From contig NZ_KB446646.1 in the NCBI RefSeq assembly GCF_000340375.1, positions 251,958 through 315,957 on the forward strand: DNA of 64,000 bases. The letters are read 5' to 3'. The first letter of the stretch is position 1; every line of letters begins with the position of its first letter. The notes under the pieces were generated by a model. That model did not search any database, was not told where the DNA came from, and saw only the letters and a list, made by a program, of their open reading frames with translations. This DNA comes from Eggerthia catenaformis OT 569 = DSM 20559 (GTDB lineage Bacteria; Bacillota_I; Bacilli_A; Erysipelotrichales; Coprobacillaceae). A program made the translations under genes and the position numbers. Shown here in pieces: positions 18,239 through 28,496 of the stretch.

Positions 18239-18345
18239 ATAAAGGTACCTATTTCAGGTTCATAGCTATGATATCTTTGTGATTCATTGAATTGTGTATA
18301 TTGATTTAAACAAGGATCATTAATAGAAGTGAGTTTAAAAAACAT
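18232..18345 (-). pseudogene. N-terminal fragment of a TrmH-like RNA methyltransferase
   Basis: A leftward ORF of 37 codons with a strong AAAAGGAGAGC ribosome binding site reads MFFKLTSINDPCLNQY, then RYHSYEPEIGTFIH and stop. The ITSINDP start followed by an EPEIGTFI block resembles the N terminus of SpoU/TrmH-type 2'-O-methyltransferases, where the sequence continues as an ESPKVI-like segment. Here it is fused at 18232-18238 to the integrase tail in another frame. The family assignment is tentative. Confidence 0.45.
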
Positions 18346-18423
18346 GATGCTCTCCTTTTCATAATTTGTATATATCTTTCTATTTTAAGAGAAATAAGAT
18401 ATGATAAAGTATAGGTGATAAAA

Positions 18424-19263
18424 TTGGAAAAGAAATATATATTTATTGATGTTGATGGAACATTATTTGAACATGGCTATGATGTTCCGAAAAGTGCTAT
18501 AAAAGCAATTAAAGAAGCAAGAAAAAATGGACATAAAGTTTTTTTATGTACAGGAAGAAATAAAGCATCTATTCAGAAATTTTTGCCAATTGGATTTGAT
18601 GGTTTTATCTGTAGTGCCGGTTCCTATATAGAAACTGATAATCATATTTTAATAGATGAGTCAATGAATGAAAAGACTATTCTTGAATTAACTGAAATAG
18701 CAAAAAGATACCATATCTATTATTCTTTAGAAACTACTCATATAACTTATCAACAGCCTGAAATTACTCAGTTATTTGCTTTGGGAACAACATATGATCA
18801 GTTAAATTCAGAAATGGCAAGAATTATAGAGAATAGAAAAGATGAGATGAAAGCCAAGGATCTTGAAGACTATCAAGGAGAACCTATTCATAAATTTGTA
18901 TTTATAGGGAAAAGCAAAGAAGGTGTTAAGTTATTAAAGGACTATTGTAAAGAGAGATTACGCTTTATATTATTTGATGAAATAATCAGTAATGATATGA
19001 TAAACGGTGAAATTAATGATTTTACTGTTTCTAAAGGATTAGGAATACAGAAAATACTGGATTATTATCATGTTCCTCTGGAAGCTACTATAGGGTTTGG
19101 TGATTCTATGAATGACTTGGAAATGATTAAAACAGTTCATATCGGTATAGTTATGGAGAATGGCAGTGAAAAACTTAAGAGATATGCTGATACTATTACT
19201 GAGAGTCCATTAAATAATGGTATCCATAATGAGTTTGTCAGACAGGGATTAATAAAGGCTTAG
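18424..19263 (+). CDS. Cof-type HAD phosphatase
   Basis: Haloacid dehalogenase superfamily, Cof/YidA subfamily; probably dephosphorylates sugar phosphates or flavin-type substrates in the cytoplasm. Motif I is FIDVDGTLFEHG, motif II LCTGRNK, motif IV GFGDSMNDLEM, with the expected C2 cap between residues ~85 and 190. I prefer the TTG at 18424, 7 bases after TAGGTG, over the GTG at 18415 that overlaps that site. A bidirectional terminator closes the gene. Confidence 0.9.
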   Translation: MEKKYIFIDVDGTLFEHGYDVPKSAIKAIKEARKNGHKVFLCTGRNKASIQKFLPIGFDGFICSAGSYIETDNHILIDESMNEKTILELTEIAKRYHIYYSLETTHITYQQPEITQLFALGTTYDQLNSEMARIIENRKDEMKAKDLEDYQGEPIHKFVFIGKSKEGVKLLKDYCKERLRFILFDEIISNDMINGEINDFTVSKGLGIQKILDYYHVPLEATIGFGDSMNDLEMIKTVHIGIVMENGSEKLKRYADTITESPLNNGIHNEFVRQGLIKA

Positions 19264-19282
19264 CATTTGCTAAGCCTTTATT
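19251..19282. terminator. Bidirectional terminator
   Basis: AATAAAGGCTTAGC and GCTAAGCCTTTATT form a 14-bp perfect stem with a 4-base loop. It overlaps the 3' ends of the convergent HAD and O-antigen-ligase-like genes and serves both. Confidence 0.85.
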
Positions 19283-20487
19283 TCATTATTATAGATACCG
19301 AAACTGGAAATAATTATTAAGAATAAGAATCCCGTCTGAACAAAAAATATTGTTAAGTCTAAAAAGCCGTGAATAAAAATCATTGTGAGACACCCAAATA
19401 TCAATGCCACAAGATTATCATCAAGATGTTTTTTATAGAGTCTTATAATATTTTTTAGAACATCATATATATATGGAACAAGTAATCCTAAACCAATAAT
19501 ACCATAAGATAAAATAGGATCTATATAAATATTATGAGCATGCTGAGTAGGATGACCATGATATTGTTTATAGATATGAAAATAGGTTAGAGGGCCTTCA
19601 CCAAATAATGGATGATCTTTAATACAGCTGATGGCGGCTTTCCAAATTTTCATACGTACCCCAAGATAAGCAATAATATTGTTGACACGAGGAATTTTTT
19701 GCGGATTAAAAGTCAGATAGACAATACCTGCACCTCCTATGCCGGCAATAGAGATAAAGAGTTTGCGATGATGACTTAATAAAAGCATGATAGCTCCGCT
19801 AATTAAAATAGCAGGCCATGCGGTACGACATCCTGATATATACAGACAGAATAAGTTTAAAGAGGTAATTATACCAATCGTAAATAATTTTTTAAGTTCA
19901 TCAGTACCTATTTTATTTTGAAAGATATTGAGTGTTTTATAGAATGCAATACCGACAAAGAATTCGATCATCATAGCATAGTAATTCGCATTAAAGAAAA
20001 CAGAATTAATTCTATTTTCCGGAGTATTAAAGACGATTATTTCTATACGATTTAAATCAAACTTAGATAATATACTTACATACTCTATTAATCCATAAAT
20101 AGCTGCAAAAGCGCTCATATATAAGATAAGATTTGTGAGAGTTTCAAAGAACGGTTTTGTCAGATGTTTTCGGTAGTAAAGCATTAAAGTTATAAAAATA
20201 ATAAATCCGGCACTAATTAATGCTCCCAGATAATTTTTATAAAATAAAGAAACAATGGCTGATAAAATTGAAAAAGCAATCAGATACCAGGCATTTGTGG
20301 TTTCAATATAGAGTTCTTTCACTTCATGCTTCCATAAAATCCTAATAAATAAGAGAGTAAGAACACTTGCACACATATAAAAAGGCAGAAACATTGATAG
20401 GACACCAAGAAGCATAATTCTTTGGGGATGGGTAAGAGTATTTCTAAAATATTCGTAGCCTAAAATAAGGAACACCTCCTTGAACAT
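19270..20487 (-). CDS. O-antigen ligase/polymerase-like membrane protein
   Basis: Multi-pass membrane protein (about 405 residues, 10-11 helices) of the Wzy_C/WaaL superfamily, which join or polymerise glycan repeat units on the outer face of the membrane. The family loop HPLFGEGPLTYF with a downstream H-A-H-N motif (HPTQHAHNIYIDP) is clear, as is GCRTAWPAIL. It stands alone, not in a glycan cluster. I chose the ATG at 20487. A strong AAGGAGGTG lies just inside this start, so a shorter product from a rare ATT codon cannot be excluded; a TTG at 20520 is also open. Confidence 0.75.
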   Translation of the reverse strand: MFKEVFLILGYEYFRNTLTHPQRIMLLGVLSMFLPFYMCASVLTLLFIRILWKHEVKELYIETTNAWYLIAFSILSAIVSLFYKNYLGALISAGFIIFITLMLYYRKHLTKPFFETLTNLILYMSAFAAIYGLIEYVSILSKFDLNRIEIIVFNTPENRINSVFFNANYYAMMIEFFVGIAFYKTLNIFQNKIGTDELKKLFTIGIITSLNLFCLYISGCRTAWPAILISGAIMLLLSHHRKLFISIAGIGGAGIVYLTFNPQKIPRVNNIIAYLGVRMKIWKAAISCIKDHPLFGEGPLTYFHIYKQYHGHPTQHAHNIYIDPILSYGIIGLGLLVPYIYDVLKNIIRLYKKHLDDNLVALIFGCLTMIFIHGFLDLTIFFVQTGFLFLIIISSFGIYNNEIKA

Positions 20488-20634
20488 TTTTATTTTATAC
20501 TTTTCTTTTCCTAAATACAATCATTCATACAACATTATCAATCTTACTCAGTAATAAATATAGAAGGATATACTATATTATATGATATAATTAACTTGTT
20601 ATAGTTCTATTTATAGATTACAGGAGAAAAAACT

Positions 20635-21327
20635 ATGAAATATAAACATATTAATAATCTTAGTAAGAGTGAAATAAAACTTTATGAATATTTAATTCGT
20701 ACTGATATTAAGTTTATGTCTATGCGTGATATTGCCTTAGAATCAAAAGTAAGTACAGCAACTTTATCAAGATTGATTCATAGATTAGGATATAAGAGCT
20801 TTAAAGATTTTAAATATGAATATAGAAAAGTAACTAAAAAAATTGAATCTTCTTATGATTTTGATGAAGTGATAAAATGCTTGGAATCACTTGATTCCGA
20901 TTATTATAAAAGTAAATTAGAAGAAGCGGCTTCATTACTTTATGAGGCAGATATGGTAGTTTGTTATGGTATTGGGAATACTCGGTTTGTCGCTGACTAT
21001 TGTGCAAGAAGTCTTTGTTCTATAGGGAAACTGGCAATAAGCTGTCAAGAGCCCTTTAATTTTAAAATTATAAAAAAAGATAGTAGCGGTAAAAGAGTAA
21101 ATCTTGTTATTTTTAATGCTGAAGATGAAGTCAAAATTGCTGATATGATAATGGAGCTTAAAGCAATAAAAGATAATAGTCTTATAATAACGATCACATC
21201 GTCTTTTACAAGTACAGTAAATAAACTGGCTGATTTAGCGTTAAGCTATTCATTATTAAATAATTCTCAAATTCTTAATGTAACAATAGTTGAAAGATTA
21301 GTATCATGTCTAAAAAATATGTCTTAA
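20635..21327 (+). CDS. RpiR family transcriptional regulator
   Basis: A 230-residue regulator with an N-terminal helix-turn-helix of the RpiR type (about residues 25-70, MRDIALESKVSTATLSRLIHR) and a C-terminal SIS sugar-phosphate-binding domain (VVCYGIGNTRFVADYCARSL). It precedes the cellobiose-type PTS permease by 140 bases on the same strand and is its likely local regulator. CAGGAGAAAAAACT is the ribosome binding site. A second RpiR gene closes the same cluster. Confidence 0.9.
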   Translation: MKYKHINNLSKSEIKLYEYLIRTDIKFMSMRDIALESKVSTATLSRLIHRLGYKSFKDFKYEYRKVTKKIESSYDFDEVIKCLESLDSDYYKSKLEEAASLLYEADMVVCYGIGNTRFVADYCARSLCSIGKLAISCQEPFNFKIIKKDSSGKRVNLVIFNAEDEVKIADMIMELKAIKDNSLIITITSSFTSTVNKLADLALSYSLLNNSQILNVTIVERLVSCLKNMS

Positions 21328-21395
21328 ATTGTTACAATTATGTAACAAAAAAATAAATGATATTATCTATTAAGAAAAACTCAAAATTCTTCCTT

Positions 21396-21424
21396 TTTTT
21401 GTAGATAAACCTATAATCTATAAT
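21396..21424 (+). promoter_or_regulatory. Promoter of the PTS permease gene
   Basis: TTTTTG (21396-21401), a 17-base spacer and a perfect TATAAT (21419-21424). The predicted start falls inside the cre-like palindrome immediately downstream. Confidence 0.55.
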
Positions 21425-21426
21425 TA

Positions 21427-21440
21427 AGAAAACGTTTTCT
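21427..21440. promoter_or_regulatory. cre-like operator (CcpA site)
   Basis: AGAAAACGTTTTCT is a perfect 14-base palindrome with the central CG of catabolite-responsive elements. It begins two bases after the -10 box and covers the likely start of transcription, so binding of CcpA with HPr(Ser-P) would block the promoter. HprK, which makes HPr(Ser-P), is encoded at 5058. Confidence 0.75.
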
Positions 21441-21466
21441 ATATTAAAAGTGAAGGAGGAAAGTGT

Positions 21467-24218
<2,752 letters not shown>

Positions 24219-24256
24219 TTTAGATAATTGTTATTTTATTTAGGATAGTGATAAAT

Positions 24257-24892
24257 ATGGGAATAATTAAAAAATTAAGAAGTTCTGAACCAAATAAAAA
24301 AACTTTTATAAGAAGAGCTATAGCTTATGGTATTGATTGGTACATTGGCAGTGTTCTATCTTCTGTTCCTCTAATTATTATTTATATGATAATACATCCT
24401 GATGCAAAAATTATTCCTAACAGATTATCAATCTTTCCGTATCCGTTAAATATTATAGTGGGTATTGTTTGTATTTTTACTGCTTTTATTTATTATGTTT
24501 TAATCCCTTATAAACTTAAAGGACAGACAATAGGCAAGAAAATCACTTCATTACGAATTGTAAATAGTGATTATAGTGATGTAACACTAGGTAAGCTTAT
24601 ATTTCGACAATTTATAATGATTATGGTCATAGAAGGAAGTATTTATGCAACGACTTCTTCAATGAATCAGATTATTTCAATTTTAACCACACCTTCTGTT
24701 GGAAATATTGTCAAAATGACAGGTTTAGTAATAACTGTTATCTCTATATTAATACTATTATTAACGCCATCACGACAATCATTACATGATATTATATGCC
24801 ATACATTAGTTGTAAATATAACAACAGATACTTATCATAATGCGCTTATTCAATTAGATAAAAAGAATAAAAAGCAAGCTTCTATGAGATAA
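24257..24892 (+). CDS. RDD family membrane protein
   Basis: About 211 residues with four or so membrane helices and the RDD pattern: RRAIAYGIDWYIGSV near the start and a KGQTIGKKITSLRIV loop. Function is not established; RDD proteins are often linked to ion exchange or modification of other membrane proteins. The ATG at 24257 follows AGGATAGTG. It lies between the glucosidase and the second RpiR gene. A strong hairpin covers its last codons. Confidence 0.8.
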   Translation: MGIIKKLRSSEPNKKTFIRRAIAYGIDWYIGSVLSSVPLIIIYMIIHPDAKIIPNRLSIFPYPLNIIVGIVCIFTAFIYYVLIPYKLKGQTIGKKITSLRIVNSDYSDVTLGKLIFRQFIMIMVIEGSIYATTSSMNQIISILTTPSVGNIVKMTGLVITVISILILLLTPSRQSLHDIICHTLVVNITTDTYHNALIQLDKKNKKQASMR

Positions 24893-24913
24893 ATGGCTAT
24901 CTCATAGAAGCTT
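24876..24913 (+). terminator. Strong intrinsic terminator
   Basis: A perfect 16-bp stem (24876-24891 with 24898-24913) and 6-base loop, followed by TTATATT. The first arm is within the last codons of the RDD gene. It closes the beta-glucoside cluster before the second RpiR gene. Confidence 0.85.
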
Positions 24914-24974
24914 TTATATTGAACTTGTTTTTTAAAGATAAACACTAGTATAATTAAAATAGGGTGAGGGTAGA

Positions 24975-25685
24975 ATGAGAGAAACAGAAAACATTAAGTT
25001 TTTAAATGAACTGGAGTTGAATATCTATAATTATATTATAGCTCATAAAGATCAAATTACGCATATGCGCTTAATTGACATTGCAAATAATTTACATGTT
25101 TCACCATCAATGATTACTCGTGTTGCTAAGAAACTGGGATATGAAGGCTTTACTGATTGGAAAATGATTATTAAAATACAAGATGGTAAATATAGTAAGC
25201 CAAATAAAGAAAGCTTAAATTATATTTTAGATTATTTTAATAGAGTTAATAATGGCGAATTTGATGAGGGCTTTAACACAGTTGCTGAAATGGTGAAAAA
25301 GTGTAGTGAAGTTATCTTTTTTGGCATGGGAATTTCAGGAGCTTTTGCCAAGGCCGGGAGCCTATTATTTAATAGAAAGGGAAAGAAATCTTATTATGTT
25401 GGTGATTTTTCATCAAGAATTAAAGATATTTATTCCGGGCATGAAGTAGCAATCATATTAACTGTCTCAGGCGAAACAAGAGAAATCAATCAAGTATTGA
25501 CTTTTCTTAAAGAAGTTCATATAAAAAGTGTTGTTATTACTAATACAGGTATTTCCTTATCAGCAAAATTAGCTGATTATATTATTTGTTATTATATGCC
25601 AAGTGTAAAAGATAGATATTATTATTCATCAGCAACACAAGTTCCGGTTGTTTATATTTTAGAAGCCATTGCTAATAGAATATGA
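24975..25685 (+). CDS. RpiR family transcriptional regulator
   Basis: A 236-residue RpiR protein with an HTH at about residues 30-70 (LIDIANNLHVSPSMITRVAKK) and a SIS domain with VIFFGMGISGAFAKAGSLLF and ILTVSGETREINQVL. It is separated from the upstream cluster by a strong terminator, so it has its own promoter. It may sense a sugar phosphate; targets are not evident. Confidence 0.9.
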   Translation: MRETENIKFLNELELNIYNYIIAHKDQITHMRLIDIANNLHVSPSMITRVAKKLGYEGFTDWKMIIKIQDGKYSKPNKESLNYILDYFNRVNNGEFDEGFNTVAEMVKKCSEVIFFGMGISGAFAKAGSLLFNRKGKKSYYVGDFSSRIKDIYSGHEVAIILTVSGETREINQVLTFLKEVHIKSVVITNTGISLSAKLADYIICYYMPSVKDRYYYSSATQVPVVYILEAIANRI

Positions 25686-25713
25686 TGATTTGAGTGATTG
25701 AAAAATAGAAATA

Positions 25714-25741
25714 TTGTCTTTCTAATAAAATCAGGTATACT
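25714..25741 (+). promoter_or_regulatory. Promoter giving a leaderless transcript
   Basis: TTGTCT (25714-25719), a 16-base spacer and TATACT (25736-25741). The ATG of the next gene is at 25748, exactly where transcription should start, and no ribosome binding site is present. Confidence 0.6.
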
Positions 25742-25747
25742 GAAAGT

Positions 25748-26674
25748 ATGAAAAAATATCTCTATATATCCAATTATTTTGAACCGAATGAATCTTCATT
25801 AGCACAGTGTGAGTTTAAAACATTCTTTAACTGTGATTTTGAACATTACCATTTGAGTGATTTAGATTTTCATTTTCAGCGTTCTGCCTTTATCAAAGAT
25901 CGTATTCTATTACTATGTCAGGGAAAGAATATTGAAGAATTAGTAAGTCAATTAGAGAAAAGACATATGTATTATGAAGACTTTAAGATTGTTTACTATA
26001 AGAATAGGATAACACATCTGGACTATCAAACATCCTTAATCCATGCTCAAAGATTGAGTGATCCGATTGATGGAAGTACCGATCTGAGTCATCCAAAGAT
26101 TATTTTTGCTTATACTCTTATTGAAGATACTTATTATTTTGGTATTTTAGAATCTAATAAGAAATGGAATCAATATGAATATAAGCCTCATAGTTATTCT
26201 CATTCGTTACCGGTTCGTATTGCCAGAAGTGCTATTAATATCGGTGCCGGAATTGATGAAAAGATTCGTATTATTGATCCGTGCTGTGGAGTGGGAACTG
26301 TTGTTTTAGAAGGTCTTTCTATGGGATTTAAGATAATTGGCAGTGATATTAATAGAGATATTTCTTATAAGGCACGCTTAAACTTAGAATATTTTGGATA
26401 TGACCCTAAACTTATCTCCAGAAAAGATATTTATGATATAAGAGAATATTATGATTTATCCATTATTGATGTTCCCTATGGAGTTTATCATTATATTCCA
26501 AAAGAGATACAATTAGCTTTAATTAAACAATCTATTTCTATATCTAGGAGATGTGTAGCTATCACTCATTTAGATTTTAGTGATGAATATAAAAAAACAG
26601 GACTTCAAATAGAGAAATCATGTTATTATAGAAAAGGGAACTTTTATAGATATTTAACAGTATTAAAGGGATAA
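25748..26674 (+). CDS. Trm11-like RNA/DNA methyltransferase (UPF0020 type)
   Basis: SAM-dependent methyltransferase, 308 residues. The SAM-binding motif I is IIDPCCGVGTVVLEG near residue 177 and the catalytic motif IV is IIDVPYG, the D-x-P-Y-G variant of the N-P-P-Y motif seen in Trm11/TrmN-type tRNA guanosine methyltransferases. The N-terminal 110 residues resemble a diverged THUMP-like region. A tRNA substrate is likely but not shown. The gene seems to be expressed without a 5' leader, and the lipid kinase follows after 3 bases. Confidence 0.75.
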   Translation: MKKYLYISNYFEPNESSLAQCEFKTFFNCDFEHYHLSDLDFHFQRSAFIKDRILLLCQGKNIEELVSQLEKRHMYYEDFKIVYYKNRITHLDYQTSLIHAQRLSDPIDGSTDLSHPKIIFAYTLIEDTYYFGILESNKKWNQYEYKPHSYSHSLPVRIARSAINIGAGIDEKIRIIDPCCGVGTVVLEGLSMGFKIIGSDINRDISYKARLNLEYFGYDPKLISRKDIYDIREYYDLSIIDVPYGVYHYIPKEIQLALIKQSISISRRCVAITHLDFSDEYKKTGLQIEKSCYYRKGNFYRYLTVLKG

Positions 26675-26677
26675 TTT

Positions 26678-27517
26678 ATGAAACATATATTTTTATTAAA
26701 AACACCGGAATTTATACCTGTTATTCATGAGGTTATGAAAGGTTATGATTATGTGATCAGAGTTTCTCAATATAGTCATCATGTAGATAAGATTATTAGA
26801 GAATATAAAGAGCCAGCACGTTTTTATAGTATTGGGGGAGATGGTTTCTTTAATCAGGTTATTCAAAATCTGGTTAATACAGAACATGAAGTTGTGATTA
26901 TTCCCAAGGGAACAGGTAATGATTTTAGTCGTAGTGTGAATCAGTCTTCTGATCCTAAACAGGTATTAATAGATTCATTGAATAAAGAATCAGTACTTAT
27001 TGATACGGTATCAGTTAATGATGTCTATGCGGTTAATTCCATTTGCTTTTCATTAGATGCTTTGATTGCGAATTCTATCCATGAACATTCAGATAAAACG
27101 AAGAATTCTAGTAGATATTTCTTATCTGTTTTTACTAAGATAAGACATTATCCTTTTCATCATGTTAAGATTATTGAGAATGAAAAGGTTATCTATGATG
27201 ATCAGACAACATTATGTACATTTATGAATGGTCAGTATTATGGAGGAGGTATTCAGATTGCTCCTAAGGCTTCATTACAGGATGGTTTATTGAATGTCTT
27301 TATTATTCCCAAGATATTAAAAAGGAATGTTCCTTTCTATGCCGCTAAGATATTAACACATCATATGAATAAGATAAAAGACTCCCTTAGTTTTAAAACG
27401 AAAGAAGTCTATGTTTATACTAAAATATGTAATATTGATGGCGAAGAAATTGAAGCATCTTCTTATCATCTGAAAGTAAATCCTCACAGTTTAAGGGTTA
27501 TTCAAACAAAGAAATAA
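26678..27517 (+). CDS. Diacylglycerol kinase-like lipid kinase
   Basis: A 279-residue protein of the DagK/YegS/BmrU family, which phosphorylates diacylglycerol or related lipids to recycle them into phospholipid synthesis. The nucleotide-binding signature GGDGFFNQV and the IIPKGTGNDFSRS motif are both present, as is FMNGQYYGGG. It follows the methyltransferase by 3 bases, in one operon. Its 3' end overlaps the convergent LysR gene by 20 bases. Confidence 0.88.
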   Translation: MKHIFLLKTPEFIPVIHEVMKGYDYVIRVSQYSHHVDKIIREYKEPARFYSIGGDGFFNQVIQNLVNTEHEVVIIPKGTGNDFSRSVNQSSDPKQVLIDSLNKESVLIDTVSVNDVYAVNSICFSLDALIANSIHEHSDKTKNSSRYFLSVFTKIRHYPFHHVKIIENEKVIYDDQTTLCTFMNGQYYGGGIQIAPKASLQDGLLNVFIIPKILKRNVPFYAAKILTHHMNKIKDSLSFKTKEVYVYTKICNIDGEEIEASSYHLKVNPHSLRVIQTKK

Positions 27518-28343
27518 ATTCTTTTGCGATGGGTGATAGATTATCATCTAATCTGGACACAACAGCAACACCGGTATAAAGGTCTTTATCTTTTAGCGTG
27601 ACTGCTTTTAATGAACTGTTAATAAGAGGTTCAGCAGTATCAGGAATAATTGCGATTTCATTAAGCGTTAAAGCCCAGTAAATGGATGTTCGGCAATCAT
27701 CGCTTTGAATATGAATATAGGGATTAAAAGATAATCTGTTAAGACAATAATCAGTAATTAAAGACTGATAACGTCTATGTATAATTAAAGGCTTATCTTT
27801 ATAATCAATTAAATGATTCATATGATCATTAATCATATCTTTAGGACCAATCGCAAGCATTGGTCCTTTCTCTAATGCGATTGAAGCTATATTTAATGAA
27901 TTATAAGGTGTTCTGACAATACCTATATCTATTTCATGAGCCTGTAAGAGATCTATCATCTCACCGGTAGGACCTTCTTTAATTCTAAAGTTTAAATTGG
28001 GATGATTTTTAATAAAGTTAATGACTTTATCTTCATGAATAATAGCACTATTAGAAGATGTAATTCCTATTCTTAATGTTTCACAGGATATATTTGTGAT
28101 TTCATGACGTGTTAATTCTTCTAAACCTAAGATTTGAGAAGCACGTTTATATAATAATTTACCTGCAGCTGTTAAAGTGACATGTCTTTTTCCTCGTGTT
28201 AAGAGTGAGACACCTAATTCTTTTTCTAAAGATTTCAGCTGCATAGATAAAGGGGGCTGTGCCATATGTAATTTAATAGCTGCTTTAGAAATAGTTCCTT
28301 CGTCTACAATAGTCTTAAAATATATCATTTGTTTAATATCCAT
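27498..28343 (-). CDS. LysR family transcriptional regulator
   Basis: A 281-residue LysR regulator: N-terminal winged HTH (TISKAAIKLHMAQPPLSMQLKSLE, about residues 17-40) and a C-terminal substrate-binding-like domain. It is divergent from the heterodimeric ABC exporter, so that operon is the natural candidate target. AAGAGGAAACG is the ribosome binding site. The intergenic region contains a run of TA dinucleotides. Confidence 0.92.
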   Translation of the reverse strand: MDIKQMIYFKTIVDEGTISKAAIKLHMAQPPLSMQLKSLEKELGVSLLTRGKRHVTLTAAGKLLYKRASQILGLEELTRHEITNISCETLRIGITSSNSAIIHEDKVINFIKNHPNLNFRIKEGPTGEMIDLLQAHEIDIGIVRTPYNSLNIASIALEKGPMLAIGPKDMINDHMNHLIDYKDKPLIIHRRYQSLITDYCLNRLSFNPYIHIQSDDCRTSIYWALTLNEIAIIPDTAEPLINSSLKAVTLKDKDLYTGVAVVSRLDDNLSPIAKEFISLFE

Positions 28344-28400
28344 AGTCGTTTCCTCTTGATTTTTATATTATCATAAATCATAAATAATTGGCAATCTAAA

Positions 28401-28418
28401 TATATATATATATATATA
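28401..28418. repeat. (TA)9 run
   Basis: Nine TA dinucleotides lie between the divergent LysR gene and ABC exporter operon, upstream of the exporter promoter. It could vary in length and alter promoter geometry; nothing shows that it does. Confidence 0.6.
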
Positions 28419-28448
28419 AAAACTATATTCAGAATACAAAACATATAT

Positions 28449-28476
28449 TTGTAATATGTTTAGAATTTAATATAAT
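28449..28476 (+). promoter_or_regulatory. Promoter of the heterodimeric ABC exporter operon
   Basis: TTGTAA (28449-28454), a 16-base spacer and a perfect TATAAT (28471-28476), 20 bases before the ATG with a GGAGGG ribosome binding site. Confidence 0.65.
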
Positions 28477-28496
28477 AAGGGCGTGGAGGGAATGTT

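Noticed and set aside
28401-28418. (TA)9 run as a CRISPR or functional repeat array
   Set aside because: It is a single simple dinucleotide run with no spacers and no cas genes anywhere in the window.
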